Shown here: in pieces, positions 23,801 to 38,670 of the stretch | Layout: every line of letters begins with the position of its first letter | Numbering within the stretch: the first letter of the stretch is position 1 | Assembly (NCBI GenBank): GCA_013400975.1 | Contig: WBMZ01006410.1 | Location: 1-64,000, forward strand | DNA from: Atrichornis clamosus | Lineage: Eukaryota > Chordata > Aves > Passeriformes > Menuridae | Direction: 5' to 3' | Length of the DNA stretch: 64,000 bases | The notes under the pieces: model-generated | Databases searched by the model: none | Told to the model about the DNA's origin: nothing | Seen by the model: the letters and a program-made list of their open reading frames with translations, nothing else | Translations under genes and position numbers: made by a program

Positions 23801-26800
23801 TTGCTTATTACCCCTTGAAATCAGCATGATGGGTTTGAAAGATGCAAGAGATGTTAAACATACCCATGAGAAAATTAAAATGAGTAGCAAACTTTAGCCA
23901 ATAGCTGTTACACTGTGATTATTCAGACAGCTTTAATGAACCTCTTCAGAAAAATTTTGGATCCAGAATCATAAAGAAAAGAATAAATAGGAGTGACATT
24001 AGATACTTCAGATGGTAAACTGTGGTCCATGCATCTAACTTTCAGTGGACAAACCAGAATCCCCTGGGGATTAGAATTAGATTAGCTAAATGCCTAACAG
24101 CTGTCTCATAGGCATGAGACTAGATAAAGCAACCAAGCTGTAAATCTGTGCAAACTGCATGAAAGGCTACATAATGCAAATTGATTAGTTTAGGACTTGC
24201 ATTAATGTGGTTGTGAATAAAAATAACCCACCAACAAATCCTCTCCTAATTTTAACAGCTACTGAAGAGAAAAACTTAACAGATGGATCATTATGAGGTA
24301 TGAGTCTACAATGAATTTACATTGTGATCAAAGAAAAAAAGGAATTACTAATCCCCATGAAGAAAGAGTTCTAATCTCTGTGCAGAAAGGCAAATATTTG
24401 AGGTTTTAACTTGGATTAATAGGCGGCTTTCATGGAATACCAATGTCCTTTGCATTTTTTAAAAGTGAAAAATATGACCACCTATTGATTTTCATTCAAG
24501 GATGAAATACATGATGTGGTACACATCTCAGTGGATAGATCTCACACCATTGAAATGTACTCTACAGTTACTATTTAGTAACTGTTTTGTTTTCTATAGT
24601 TTCAAGATTATAGCACTTGAAAGTAGGAATGGTAGCAATATTGACTTAATTTCTTAAACCTAAATAATGTGTTTCATAATATTTCGTGTCTACTCAAAAT
24701 GGTATGTCTTTTATTCAGCTGAATTTTATCACAGAAAAGCAAATGCCATTTAATGAGTGCTTTATTCATAAGACATTTGTGAGCTGTAAAATTTTATGTC
24801 TTAAATAGTCAAGACATAATAACCACTAGATGATTAAAATACAGTAAGATCAGTGGCCTATATTCTTTCTGTAAATGCTCTTCCTTGATATTGTCTTACT
24901 CTTTATGTATGGACTGCTACATTAATATTAATGTAGATTTGTTCAGTTCCATATATTGCCAAAAAGAGAAGTTTCATCAGATTATCAGGCTCTTGGCTTC
25001 AGTGAGACTAAAAGCAACCTTCTTGTATGAAGTGCTGAGTTCTCAAAAGTCTGGGAGCCAAGTAGGATGCCTCTGTGATGTTTTTGAATGCAAATAGATA
25101 GAAAATGCTTCTATTTATTTTTAGAGTAAGACAGAAGTCATAGAGCCATATTTTGCATAAAAGTAAAGGTAATAGGTGAGATGTACTGGATCAGGTGCTA
25201 CTGGGGCAACATAGCTTCTGACTACGCACATAGAGAACGTGCAGAATAAATTCCTGTAACAGGGTTTCTCTCCACTGTCCCCTTGGTACCCACAGGCACA
25301 GAGCTTTTAGTTACCTCTCTCTCCCACACACTGAGAATACACCATCTAAGAGTTTCTGTGCTATTATCTCTGAGAGACCTGATAGTAGAATATCTTTTAT
25401 GTCTTTTTAATACAGTGCAATGTTGTAATAAAGCACCTGCAATTCCAATTCTAAAGCCAGTCCGCTATGTGTGTGATACTTAAATGCTCATTTGACTCTA
25501 ATCAGATTTCCCTCAGTGATAACTGGAACCACTGGTCTATAGAGAGTCGTGGTCTCACTGTTCCAGCAGGCACTGTATTAATACAATATTTCAGTTGTTT
25601 CCATGTGAAAAAAGAAGTACAAAATTATATTTCAACTTTCAAATTTTCTTTCAGTTCTTCTGTGACACAGGAAGGAGTTGTTAATTTTGGATTATAACTC
25701 ATGAATGAAAAAATGTTACAACTTCTGTAGTCTTTATTGAGAATGACAGTTAACATGATTTTACTCCAAGCCTTATTCTAACCTGTTGGTTTGATTATTT
25801 GTGTACTGTACTGCTTTTGAGGAAAAAATGTTTTCTTCTGCTTCTTAGAAGAAGTGCTTAAGCCATCAGGATGCTAGGTAAAAACTGGATACTTGAGTTC
25901 TTGTTCGCTGTATTTGGGAAGTAACTAAAACAATTCAGGAATTCAGTACAAATTAATGCAGATAGTTCGCAGAGGTAAAACTGAGTTTTGGCACAGAGTT
26001 CATACAGTTTGGCATTCATTGCAAAAAAACCCCAAACAAACAAAAAAACCCTCTAAAATCCCAAACAAAGAGCCTCAAAGAAGAAAAAACCCAAAATAGT
26101 AGAAAACTTATGTAAATGAAGCATAGATTGTACATTTATTGTTATTTCAGGACAGAACAAATAATGTTAAAGGCCATAAGGTGCCGCAGCATTTTGCAGT
26201 TTTACATTACTCAACTCACTGATTTTCTGTAGCAGTGAATTACACAGGTAGATATATCTCACAGACTGCTCTTTTCCCATCTTTCCTATGAGTCAGTGAT
26301 TTTCTTTTTCTGGTCTTAGAAGCTTGTTGTCTGTTGCTGCTGTATATCGTCACTCTTTTCTTCCTGGTTTAGGTTAAGCCTTCTGATCAAGCTATTGGAA
26401 AGTAATAGGAAACTACAGGAAACATAATCCCATTGCAGCTCTCCATGTCCTGGGTCTATAAACCATGAAGCATTCAGGCCATGTTACAAAGAAATTGAAA
26501 GTGGACTTACAGGAAGTTATTTCCTAAATACAAGGCCGCTTGACACCAGTCCTTCTTTCAAGGACGTGTTAATGGAGTCCCAGCAGCAGACTGAGATTTA
26601 TAAGTGATGGGTGGTATCTCAGCCCTAGCAAAGGAAGCTAACGAAAAAAGGAAAAGTCTAATGCTGTCACCAACTATTTCACAAGTGAATGAATGCATTT
26701 GTGCTCTTATTAAATCTCTTACTGTTTTGAAGTTTAATGTGACTTGGTATTGGGAAACCAATCAAAGTGGGAAGACTGAACAAGTGCATGCACTGCTTCT

Positions 26801-29800
26801 AAAGTTCTTATTTGTTTAATCCAATACTATTGAAAATATAAAGCTTTAATGATGAGCATAGTGCTGCAGTGAAAAAGTGTGGTAAATGACAAATGAAAAA
26901 GTAGAGTTTGTCCTCTGCTGAAGGAGAAGGAAGACATACACAAATAAAGGAAGTATGATAGTTTTTACTGGAGGAGATACCTTTGATGCCATCCCTTCCT
27001 TTCTATTCTTCCTTTCTTTTTGTTCTTTGTACAGTCTATAACTGTCTTTAACCTTCTTGTTATTTTCACAGCATGTGGGATATTTTGCATGTCATATAAA
27101 AATCTTTTGTTCTTTCTGTAGTCCTAAAACCAGTTCTAGCCAGCTGTCAAACTCATTCTTTCAATGATCCAAACTTGACCATTTGTGATTTCTGATTTGA
27201 GGGCTTCAATATCATCCTGTGCCTTTATTCTCTTAAGTTTCTGCCTTATGCTTGTTCTCTTGAGGAGTGTTGCTGCACTTTAATGTCCTGTGCCTTGTCT
27301 GTGATATCCAGGAGGAACATAACTGTGTCTCTTTGGTTCCTGGTATCAGGGTTTTTTCTCCCGAGGCTTGCAGAAGCTTCCACATGCTTGTGGTTCTAAG
27401 GAAAGGTGAAAAGCAACTCCTCATAAAGTTTCTGAGGTTTCATCTTTCAGCAAAGTTTCATCTTTCTGCTTGATTAAGTATCACTCAGCTGGTAACATGA
27501 AGCTCTCTGTTAAAAACATTTTGAAATCTGATTTTGTATGGGAAGGGATTATTCAGCCATGTATTCGCTGCTGTTGCTATGTGGCATCAGGCCTGCCATT
27601 GTGGCAAAGTTTGAGAGAGTGGTCCAACAAATGCCAGCTCTCCTACCTGTCTCCTTTCTTGTCATAGTCACTGATGTTCTAGCACTGACTTCAAAGGCTG
27701 ATGAGGTACTTACTGGACATACCCTGCTGAGCAAAGGTCAAGAAGGAATCAGTGAAAGAGGGCAACATAAAAGGGCTTGCTGCTGTTTGCTTGATACATT
27801 CATTCTCTACATATTGACATTATGTCCTCTTTCCTCTTAGAAAAGCACTTAATTATTTGAAACAATCCAATGAAACAAGTCACAGTTGAGGTGACATTAT
27901 TCTGCAAGGAATACTGGAATGCTTGAATTTATGATTCCTGAGATTTTAGACAGATTAGCTCTACTAATATCTTGCTTTACTTGCCTATATTTAGTTTATT
28001 CTCTTCTACAGATATTGCATCATGCCAATATGCCCTCGATTTTTTTTCCCCCAGCATTTGTTGGCTTATTTCAATCACTCTCTTTGCTAGGGATGACACA
28101 CTGTATAGTACAGAGAGAACAGTAAGCATCAGAAAATAAAATGCAAAGTAAATGTAGCCATGATGCAGTAAAGCTTGTAAATAGAAGTATTTAATAGTGA
28201 GCAAATCAGGTGGTAAGTGTAGCCAAAGTTAGCAGCTTTACTGAAATTTGTATTACCTCTGGAATTTGACAAAGCCAAGAACACTCATGTAAATTAAGCA
28301 CAGTATCTTGAATTGATACAACTCTAAGAATGAAAGTGTGTACTGCATTCTGGAATGGGTAGGAACAGAGCAAAGCTGGGCCAAAACTAGAAGATATGTC
28401 TCCTTCTTCCCTAAACAATTAATTTTATCAATTTGTAAGGCACCTTTCCTAGATGCCGATCATATGCTCTGTAATATGACACTATGTAGAATTATTTTTG
28501 AAAATGCAAATAGTGAAATACAAGATTTATAAATTTCCCAAATTATGCATTCTCTTCTTACAAAGTTTTAGCTTGACTAAACAACTACATTTTTTGGAGA
28601 GAACAGTTTGCTTTGAAACTAAAATGTTGAAAAGTTTATTTGGAACACACAGATTTTGCATGGCATTAGATATAATGGTTAAAAGTGCTGTCTATACCTG
28701 ATAATATTGGAAAGAAAAAAAAAGTGTAAATAAAAATCCCATCCTAAAAGGGCTTTAAACTCTTAGCCTGCAATGTGTGTGGCTGTTAATTTGTTTATTA
28801 AGCTGTATAATTAAACCCATAAACAAGTGTGAAAATTTTTGAATGTTAATTTTGCCACTGGAGGGAGCCCATATTCCATAGATGCAGTAGAAAAAAAAAA
28901 GGATTATAATTTTAAAAGGGAAAAAAAAGGTTCTTCTACAATATAATACATTTCTCCTGGTGTTGACCGTGTATGCAGAATTTCTGTTATACTTACTATA
29001 CTGTTCATTTTTATTGCTTCCACATAATGTGGAAATTAAAAGTCAGAAGTTAGAAAAGCAGTTGCCTGCTTTGCATATAACTTTTTCCAAAAAAGAGATC
29101 ATTTGGAAGAAAACTAATTATTGCCTTAGTTTTAACACTGGAGTAAGTAGGTACACAACTCGACTGCAAGATCAAGGTAGCTCCAGAGTTGGCAGAGTCT
29201 TCAACTTGTTTTTGAAGTCTTTGACTATCATTAAGTTTCATTTTTTCACAAAAATGGTTATCTTGTAATCTAAGTGGGCTTGCTAGAATGATTTTTATCT
29301 TTTGAGATCTCTGATTTTTTAAATATGATCTTGAGTTAATCTGTTCTAAAGCAGAGTTCAAATGTCTGGAAAAGTTACCAGTGTAATGCTGTTTGTCATC
29401 ATCTTATAATAACCAGTCGACAGGCAAGAAGCTATTAAAGCTTTCCTCTCCCTTGAGGGTTATTTGATTTGTCATTCTCCATTTTTGCAGGCTGTGTACT
29501 CAAACCAATTTGTGATAACATGGCCAGAAAGCTAAATTCAGTAAAGAGTTCATGCTGACATTGTTATTCCACACAAGAGTCCCATCAGGGAGAGATAGTG
29601 CTATAATTCAGATAACATGATGAAATGAGATCTTGTATCACAAAGACTTTGGCAGATGAAGATACATAAACATTTCCTCTTTTTATAGAAATTAGGAGAT
29701 ATGGGGTCATACTGAAGTTGCATCCGTTATTTTTGTTTAACTTTTTAAAAGAAAATTCAGCTGAACTGAGGCCTCGGGAGATGGTTGAATTACAAGATCT

Positions 29801-32800
29801 TCACTCAACACATATTTTAAGCATTTAGGTTTACTTTAAGCATTTAGTTTTCATTTCAAGTATTTGAAGTAGGTCGGAAGAAAAACATGTAATGATCTAT
29901 ATTTATCACAGGTGATACGTTAAAAGTAAATTGCGTAAGCCTGAAAAAGTTTTAAGTTCCCATAATTAAATTGAAATTGATTTGTTGGATATTTCAAAGA
30001 ATCATTTTTTGAGAACGTGGGGCAGCTCATAATATCCTTGCTTTTAGCAGTGAGGTCATAAACACTGACAATTTATAGTGGAAAAGTTAATTTCCTACCT
30101 ATTTCACAGCAACTTAGTTCACAAGTTTTGCATTTTCAATTAATTATGTAGCATTTCTCATCTTGATATTTGAAATGGAATATTCCTTCCGAGTTTGTTC
30201 TTATTTTTATGTAAATGCAATGTAGTCTTGCTACAATTAGGATCTGTTGCTCTGCATGTGTGTATTCCGCATTAGTAACTGAATTTATCTGGCATTTTAT
30301 ACTTTTCTGAATGTGCTTCAAGAAAACTGCTATTTACATGAAATGAAATGTAGCAAGCAGATGCAACAAGATGAAGGTATTGAAGTGTGTTGAAGAGATT
30401 AAAGAGGTATTATTATCTTGTCAGACCACATAGAACTGAGGTCAGAGTTACGTTTTAGATATTATCATTCTGTACTGTCAAATCTGAGATTTTTCTTGAA
30501 AAATGTCTTCTGACAAGTCATAAGTAAATAATTTCATTCATTCTTGATAGTTCTGGAAAACGTGCATTGAGATGAATACCTGCAAATTCTAATGAAGAAA
30601 ATTGGCAAAATATGAGATAAAGAAAAATAAATTGTATCTTAATTAAAAAAAAATTAAGTTAATATTGACATGGAGAGGTTCTGAATGTTTCATTGGCTTC
30701 AGGGTAAATAATGGCTTTAGAGTGTTCCTTTTCTGTTTGCTCGGTTAGAAGTTTTGCTGCTTAGAATGTGCTCTTAAACACAAAGGAATTCCATTTGCAA
30801 ACAGCTTTCTGACCTCTTCTTTCTCTCAGAAATAGTCATCCTCAGAACAGCTCTTCAGTGAAATTTAAAGTGAAGTAAATAGAGTATTTGGCTTCTGTAG
30901 AGTTCCTTTGATGTAGGCCTTTCAAGCAGTTCAGCCAAAGAGCTTTTTTTCTTTCATTAGTACCAGACAGAGAAACTGAGTTGCAAAGCTGAAGAAAACC
31001 CAAATCAAGAGTAATGTTTCCAGAACCCTGATCCAGCTCAATTCATTAATCTGCATATCTTGGTCACCATCTCTGCACCCTCACATATTGTGGAAAATCG
31101 CAAGATAAACCTGCTTAAGGCTGCTAGATCTTTATATATCAAAAACTTCATTTGTTTTCTTAAAGTAAATCTTGCTACTTGTCCATCTTAATAGTGCTTT
31201 TGGTCTTCCTTCCTTTGTGGATGTATAGAAAATCAGTACTGGCAGTGTTTTCTGTATTGTTTATATCCTTACTTCACACGTATTTTATCATAAGATCAGT
31301 TCCAAATTGAAAAAAATGGACGAGATCTGAGAAAGCAGACAGTGTACAAGGAACAGTCATTTTTCAGGCAGGAGTTACCAGAGAGGCCTCTGTGACCTTG
31401 ATCCCAAACTAGGTGTTCCAGGAGATTTTTCCTGATTGAGCTAATGACCTTTTTTTTTCTCTCCAGAAATTTGATGTAAAAAATCTTTCTCTATTGATTC
31501 TAGAAAAACTCAGGGTAGAGCAAGGAAAAGTATTACCCATGCCAATTCAAAAGAAAGCTCATATCAAATCTCTATTTGTAATGCATGCAGTGTTTGAAAA
31601 ACTAAATCCTTGCTCAGCTCATGTGGTGCCAAACTGAGCTTTCATCTCCTGCGTAGAAAGAGGAGAAAAGCTGAAAGGAAAAAAACCCGAAATAGACGGA
31701 ATTGAGGAAACTTTTCTTTGCAGAGGAACAGGAAAGGGGAGTACTTTAGGGACTACATATCCCATGTACCATGAAATCACAGTAAATACATGCTAATTAG
31801 TTACATCTTGAACAGAAAGACTCTGTCCAAACTTCTGTGCTATCCCAAAAGAATTACACTTTCATATTTGTCTTTACAATTGATACATCCTTGAGAAACT
31901 GTGATCATATTACAAAAGGCCAAAGAGTTTTCAACAAGTTTTTATCCACCAATTACTAGTACTTTCTTCTAGACTCAGACATTTTTTGCTGGTGTCAAAT
32001 ATTATTTGAAGATAAAGGTAAGAGATCTGTCCCCTGTGTTCAAGATAGTTCTGCATTGTGCTTTTGTTTCTGTTGTCTCTAGTTTGCAAGTATAGTTATA
32101 GCATTCAAAAAACCAAAATGCCATTTATAATTTGAATTATAGGATTTATAGTTTTTTGTAATTCCAGATGTTAAATAGATTAGGTCTTTAAAAAAAAAAT
32201 TACAAGGCCACACAGATTTTCTTATTAAAACTAAGAATTTATGCATATAACGTAACAATCCATTCATTTACACTTCAGCACTTCAGATTACAAGATTGTG
32301 CTTGGCTGCATAAGAAAAGAGATGGGAAAGCATTTTCAAAATATCCCCACTATTTTTGCTGAAGCGACTTTATGAATCCTATACATCTGCAGGGTCTAAA
32401 TGTCTCCACTGCTGAGGTATAAGATGCTCCTTTTTTCTTTCTTGAAGATGTTGTGCCCGACACAAGATAAAAAGTGCACATGAGAGCTCTTGGAGCATTG
32501 TGAATTGCAGGCCTTTGTATGTGACATAAAGTTCAGATTTGAGCACGGTGTGTTTTTGAGACCGTTTTAAACACTTAGAAGAGCTAGTTACAGAAAAAGT
32601 ATACATTAATTATCCTAACTTAAACATACTATGTAGTTTTAAAAAAATTGCTCAGCTCTGTAGTATGGGATATGCTGTGGCAAGCAGATCTCAGAGCGAA
32701 ATTGGAAACAGAGGAGAATATAGTGGCTTGTTGGGGAGTACACCTAAATGGCCTGAGACTATATAGTAGGTTATTTGGTAGACTATGTAAGTGGCAGGAA

Positions 32801-35800
32801 ATTTTCTTGAAATTTTGATGAAAAGATTCTTTGGTTTTGTTGCTGGCTACAGCAGTGAATCATAAAAAGGCAGGTCATAACCTCTTTGTGTTTGAGTTTT
32901 GTAAAATTATTATAACTATCTCTCTCTTTCACAGATTAAGCTAAATTAGTATTTGGGAAAGTATGGAAGTGTTTTGGCTGAGCTGTTTCTAAAAATAGAA
33001 AGCATCAAAATAAATTATGTGAAAATGTGGCTGTTTAAAATGGTGTTGAGAATATGTTGATTTGGTTTTTTAAATTTCAAGAGGGGGAAAAAGTAAACAA
33101 ATTAAAAGTTATGTAACAAAGGAACAAAATGGAAACACAAATTGTGCAGCCATCTGCAGAACATATTTTAATTACTATCACTGAACTATTTTAATAGGTT
33201 TTGAATCCTTTAGAGAACCAACTGTTATTTACAAGCTGGCCCTATTAAGTGACAAGGAATGGCTGTGTTTTTGGTATCTAGATGATTAAACAAAACAAAG
33301 TTGACATTGCTTAGAGGTTTAGGAAGTCATATGAGCTTTGTGACAGTGAAGTAAGTATTGTATAAGGGAAATTATTATGGCTTTCTATTTTAAAGAAAGC
33401 AATCAAATTAAAGTGTGAAATTAAGGTGTTAGATATCTAATTTCATGGAAATAAGCCTTCAAAACAGCAAGAAGGTAGTAGAAACTTCTAAGCATATGAG
33501 TCTTTAAAAGGACTGAGGTACAAATGACAGCTGTATGGCTTGCTTGTTAGCAGACTGAGTTTTTCCCTCCCTTTGCAAATTATCTGCTTATTCATTTCTT
33601 TGGCACTGCAGTGCAGATACTTTTTAATAATAATAATTAAAAAAATTAGTTTCCTCAGATCTTCACAAAAAGCACCAAAGACCACTACAGAGACACAGAA
33701 GCAAAAAGAGTTTTAGTTATCACTGAGTAGCCCTGTCTCTCAGTGGCCTTCTCATCCTTTCACACACAAAGGGGAGTTTTGCATCTTGCTGTAATCTGTG
33801 CCCTTTACAGAAGTGATGCAGAAGGGTAGAAGCAAAAGTCAATCTGGCCTTTTGTTCACAGACTCACTCAAAATATAATTTTCTTCTCAACAGCACTTAG
33901 CTAGGCTTTCGGAATAATTAATTAGAGAGTAGAAATATGTTTTGTGGCTAGAAAATGTTGGTATTGCTAATTTAGAGTGCATGATTTAATTATGTTGCTA
34001 CTCTAAAGCATTTATCATATTATATCAGGATAATAAGAATTTGGTTTTACGACATTTTTAGGATGTCTGCTGAGTTTGGAAACTGCATTTAGGTTACAGA
34101 ACTTGCTGATCTGGGTCCCACTAGAATGAGACCATTACACAGGGTGTAGCAACTGCTGTAAGAAATAATTCTGCTCTGGACAGAAATGGTTCCACCTTCC
34201 TTTGCGTATCTGTTTCAGCCAACTATTGTGTACTAACATCAGGTTTTTTGCAGTCCTGTGGTGAACTGGCTCAGGGAAGAGATTTGGTAGAAAATGAACA
34301 GATCTTTTGTAGTTTCAATGTCTATAAATTTACCATTCCATCTTGGTGATAGATGTGGGGAATGTGAGCACCAGAGCAAGGGAGGCAGTAGGGCTTAGTA
34401 CTGAGAGAGGACGTTAGGAAATGGTGATGTGAGATTGCCTCAGTCTACAGGAATGCAGTTTGTTGTTGAATTAAAGTGACTGCTTTGCATAGAACCAGGG
34501 CAGAGAGGATAAGCACAGAAAGTTAAAAAAAGCACACAGTGTTTCTATGTAGAAAAAGCTGTTAGTTTTTGTGTGGTTTCATTTTTTTTTCCTCCTAGCC
34601 TTTAATTAAAAGAACTAAAGCAGGTGATGGTAAAGTAGGTTTACTTCCACTGTAAAAATGGTCCATTTATAACATCATTGAAAAAAGCTTCACCAAAACT
34701 GAAACAACTTTAAAATACACACATCTGAGCTTTTTTCACTGTGAGCAGTTTAAACTACCTCACTTTTAAGAACCATGTGATTTATTTTGCTGGGAACACC
34801 AATATAATTTTTCTATAGTTTCTTTATGTTTTTAGAGTGTCCATATGATTAACCTTTGGTGGCTTTCCTCAGAATAAGAGTCCTTTCATGAAATTCCCTA
34901 TTACTCCTTCAAACCTTTATTACTAACAGCACATAGTAGCAAGTTGAAGCGTTTACAGCCAGCAATACAGCAACTACAAGGTCCTTCGACACCCACTGTA
35001 GGCAGGAGTTCATCATTCCTATGCTCCTGTATGGGGTGTTTTTGTCCTGGAGTAGTGGAACCGACAGCAGCAACAACAAGAAATCTTAAAGAAGAGTGCT
35101 GCTCTGTCATAGCTATGACTTGACATGTCACAAGGATGCATTTACTGATGCATATGCTGATACATTTGATCTACCCAAGTAATAACACAATGAAGAAACA
35201 TCACAAATGTGAGGATTAAGAAAAAAACTACAAAATATGTCATTTTTTAAAATGCAAAAGAAATGTGTCTGCTTTAAGAAGCATCAGATGATTTAAAAGT
35301 AATTTAGTATCTTTTCCCATAGCCCAGTCTTTTCAGTGTTGTGTCATTAAGCAGTAAATAATGGGCTTTTTTGCAGGAAAGACATTTTATACTTTCAAAT
35401 CAGTGACATAAATCTAACCATATGGATTAGGAAGTCATCCTTATCTACTTACAGTCTAATCTGCTGATGATACATAGTGTGTTCTGTTGTCATTTCTTTA
35501 ATATTGTAGGAGATGAAGAACTCAGTCATTTCCAGATTACCTTCAATAAAGTTTTCGGAATGTGTTTTTAATGAGTTTAATTTTTAATACAAAAATTGTG
35601 TACAATTGCCTGACATGTGTCATGAAAGTCCAAGGAAGAAAAAAACAAATGGAACTATTGTAACAAGAGTTTACTTGCTATCTATTACTCCTGCCTTATT
35701 CCTCATGTCTAGTCCTTAGTCTTGGTTTGTTAGAAAAACCTAGGTCTGCAATGTCTGTGGATCAACAAAAACATGCACATCTGAATAATAAAGAATTATG

Positions 35801-36161
35801 GATAATGAATTTGACTATCAAATACATGTAAATATTCATAGTAATGCCTTTATAAAATATGAGTGCTTAAATTGCTTATAAGTATGATATTTTGGCAATA
35901 AATGCTGTTCATATCTTGCCTAATTTTTGGTCTTGTACAATTTTTTTTCAATTCTTTTAAAGTGGTTAATACATCGCATGTTTTGTGATGTCCCTTGGTG
36001 TTCCCACTGCAGTTGGTTTTCCACTGGCTTGTACATCTTAAACTTCTGAATCATACCACTGCCATACAGGACATTTTTAATATAGTGAGTCATATATATT
36101 TGGGAGATTAATCCTTTTTTATGGCTCTGAACAGTATGAAAATAGACTAGAGAAAAGGCCT

Positions 36162-36181
36162 GAGGAGGAGGAGGAGGAGGT
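36162..36181 (+). repeat. (GAG)n trinucleotide run
   Basis: Six uninterrupted GAG/GGA units; purine-only on this strand. Confidence 0.85.
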
Positions 36182-37292
36182 TGTGTTCCTTTCAGTAATT
36201 CAATTTCTTCTTATTCATCCTCTTTGTAGGTAACGTATATTGAGATTGTGAAATCCAGTTTTACCTGATGAGTTGAATGGAGATCAGAATTAAAGAATAA
36301 GCATGTTAAGAAATGGTTTATTAGGTTTGATATTTTTCAGCACTTTGTGTGATTGTCACAAAGTTACTTCTATAAAACAAAATTTGAAAAAAATGCATCA
36401 GCTTTTCATATATAAAGATGGATTTTTAAAAATTAAACCAGTACTGCAATACATTAATGGCTGTTGAAGGATTTTTCAATGTAGAAAGTATCTATCTATA
36501 ACCAATAAATCCTATATCATGACTATATAACATTAGCTCGTTTCTGTAATGGTGTTGTGACTAACTAGTCAAGATTCTTGAATATTAAATAAGAATAAAA
36601 AGCAGGCCCTTCCCTTTCAACTTTGTACTATGTTAATACACACTTTTCAATGTAAAACAGCAGCTCCAAAGGTAGCAGAGAGCTAGCAATATAAACACAA
36701 AGGTAGCAATAAATTGTGTTTCCTCATGAGTATACATACTGTCACTTGGATAACTCTACATTCAGTCAGTAATAATTTATGAAAATTAACTATTCTGTGT
36801 CAAAAGGACTGCATTCATTTAAGTGATAGGGCTTGGCAGGCAACAAAATGGGTTTTTCTTTATTATATCTGTGATGTGCTTTTTTAAATCAGCTAAGGAG
36901 CAAATTATTTCATCAGATGACTGTCTTATTAGTGTCACTTTTCATGAGCCAAATGAGAATGTTTTGACATGTTTTAAAACTGATACATTTGTATGGAAAA
37001 GGAAAGAAAGGGAAAAATTCTTCCAGAAAGAATGAAAACTTGGCATCCCAATTTTCAGTGTATATCAGTATATTGATGACATATCTTAATGAAGTTGGTA
37101 ATGATAGTATAAATAACTGCACAGAGACTCTTTAGTTTCTTGCTTATTTTTTGCTTTAAGGGAGGCAAACAAAAGCTAGGCCTTTTTGACATTGTATGAT
37201 TAGGTTTTTGCTGTGTTTTGAAGAGTATGATGGTTACCTTGTTATATGCAATATTACATTGTAGATTTTGTAATTATATTTACTTTACCCCA

Positions 37293-37319
37293 GTAAATAA
37301 ATAAATAAATAAATAAATG
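37293..37319 (+). repeat. (AAAT)n microsatellite
   Basis: About six and a half perfect AAAT units, likely polymorphic in length. Confidence 0.9.
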
Positions 37320-38562
37320 TAGTAGCTGATTGGAAATATTACTGAAGAGTTCTCTCCTATGTTTTTTCATGTTGCTTTGGAGAGAAAGAAAGAAGCTCAA
37401 AGATACTTACACCAATAAAACCTGCATACTAGCCATATCACCTTAACTTCTCATTTGTGCCTTTCCAGAGTTTCCTTTTTCTGAGTTTGTTTACTCCTCC
37501 TTCTGTAGACTGACAAGGGGAAATGGCTCTGACACAACGAAAAAGCTGGTGACATTTCTTGTAAGATTTTATGATGAGGAGATAAATAGCTGTGTCTTTC
37601 CAAAATCATTTGAGTGTTTCCAAATTCTAAAAATCTTAATTTTTGAACTTTTCCCAGGAGATCTATTGTAGATCCCTTTTTTGGATAAGGTAGTCCATCA
37701 ATAACAAACAAAATTGACAGATTTTGTTCCAATTGTCATTCACTCCATGCCCACTAATAAATCCAAAAATAAGGTTTGGCTTTTTTTCAAACAGTGTTGT
37801 ATTACTGATGTATGTTCATATCCTGCTCACTACAAAACTGCCGTAACTACTCATTTTTTTCCCATTTGGAACTTGTGTATTTGTCTTCTCCAATTTAACT
37901 GCTGTCCTCAGATACACTTTTGCTGATTACAGGGCATGTCTTCAGCTTGCTGAAATCATTAGGAGTTTTGATCTTCTTCTCCAGATACCTATCATATAGG
38001 AGAAGCTGCAGTTTCTTCTGTTCTGGAGCTGCTGACATTGTGAATGTATCTTTTTTTCTTGTTCCTCTGGTGAAGTTTCAGAATGGAAGCTGTTTTGAGA
38101 CACCTTTTCTATATGACTGTTGGACACTGGTAATTAGCTTTTTGGTATAATTTCATTTTTCATCTTTTGCCTTTACCTCATGTAAGTGGCCTCTATACTT
38201 AATTTCCTTAGCTTGAAATTGCTTCTGGTGGAGGATACTGAAGCCTCGCTGAAGTTTCTGATCAAATGCCATAGCACTCATTCAGCTGCTAGCTCTTAGA
38301 GGCAGAAAAGGTTGTTATCCCAAACTAATGCTGATGAAAGTCACTCAGTAGCACTGTCTCTGCCTCCCTTGAACATTTCATATGTAATCTTTAGCACATC
38401 TTGCTGATGCGGTTGTCAGGCGTTCTGCTGTCAGGGCAGTGCTAAAAGGTATTTTCCCTTAATTAACATCTTGCAGATCAAAGCTTTAATATTAGCAGAG
38501 GTTCTTCATAATGGGCTGCAATCACTTTATACCATTAGCAGGACATCTTAAGCTCCCTTAGG

Positions 38563-38570
38563 ATTTGCAT
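38563..38570 (+). promoter_or_regulatory. Octamer word (ATTTGCAT), possible POU-factor site
   Basis: An exact match to the octamer bound by POU-domain factors, in a less AT-rich patch that also holds 'gatcaaag', a TCF/LEF-like word, near 38476. Single short words like these occur by chance, so this is weak evidence of function. Confidence 0.2.
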
Positions 38571-38670
38571 TTCAGCTTTGGGTTATGAATCACATCTCAC
38601 TTGCAGACGGAGTTTTTTCTTTGGTGATCAGTGATGGTTAACATGCTCATGTCTTGCAATTTGCTTTTGG

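Larger units (their letters stand above)
16851..38670. other. Long AT-rich non-coding stretch, no gene supported
   Basis: About 22 kb without a recognisable exon, RNA gene or young mobile element. It contains the palindrome at 18568-18583, A12 at 20870-20881, a GAG run at 36162-36181 and an AAAT run at 37293-37319. Short patches at about 22260-22800, 27260-27780 and 34900-35130 are less AT-rich and hold open frames of 60-100 codons, but none matches a family known to me. A segment at about 38461-38600 looks like regulatory non-coding DNA (see findings). Confidence 0.55.

Noticed and set aside
27538..27840. 100-codon plus-strand open frame in a less AT-rich patch
   Set aside because: No similarity to any protein family I know, and the opposite strand is also open.
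28848..28870. CTCF-like word 'gccactggagggagc'
   Set aside because: It differs from the core motif at key positions, and a single weak match in 64 kb is expected.
34901..35131. Possible LTR end, with 'aataaag' and a GC-richer minus-strand frame
   Set aside because: No TG...CA boundaries, no TATA word and no recalled LTR match.
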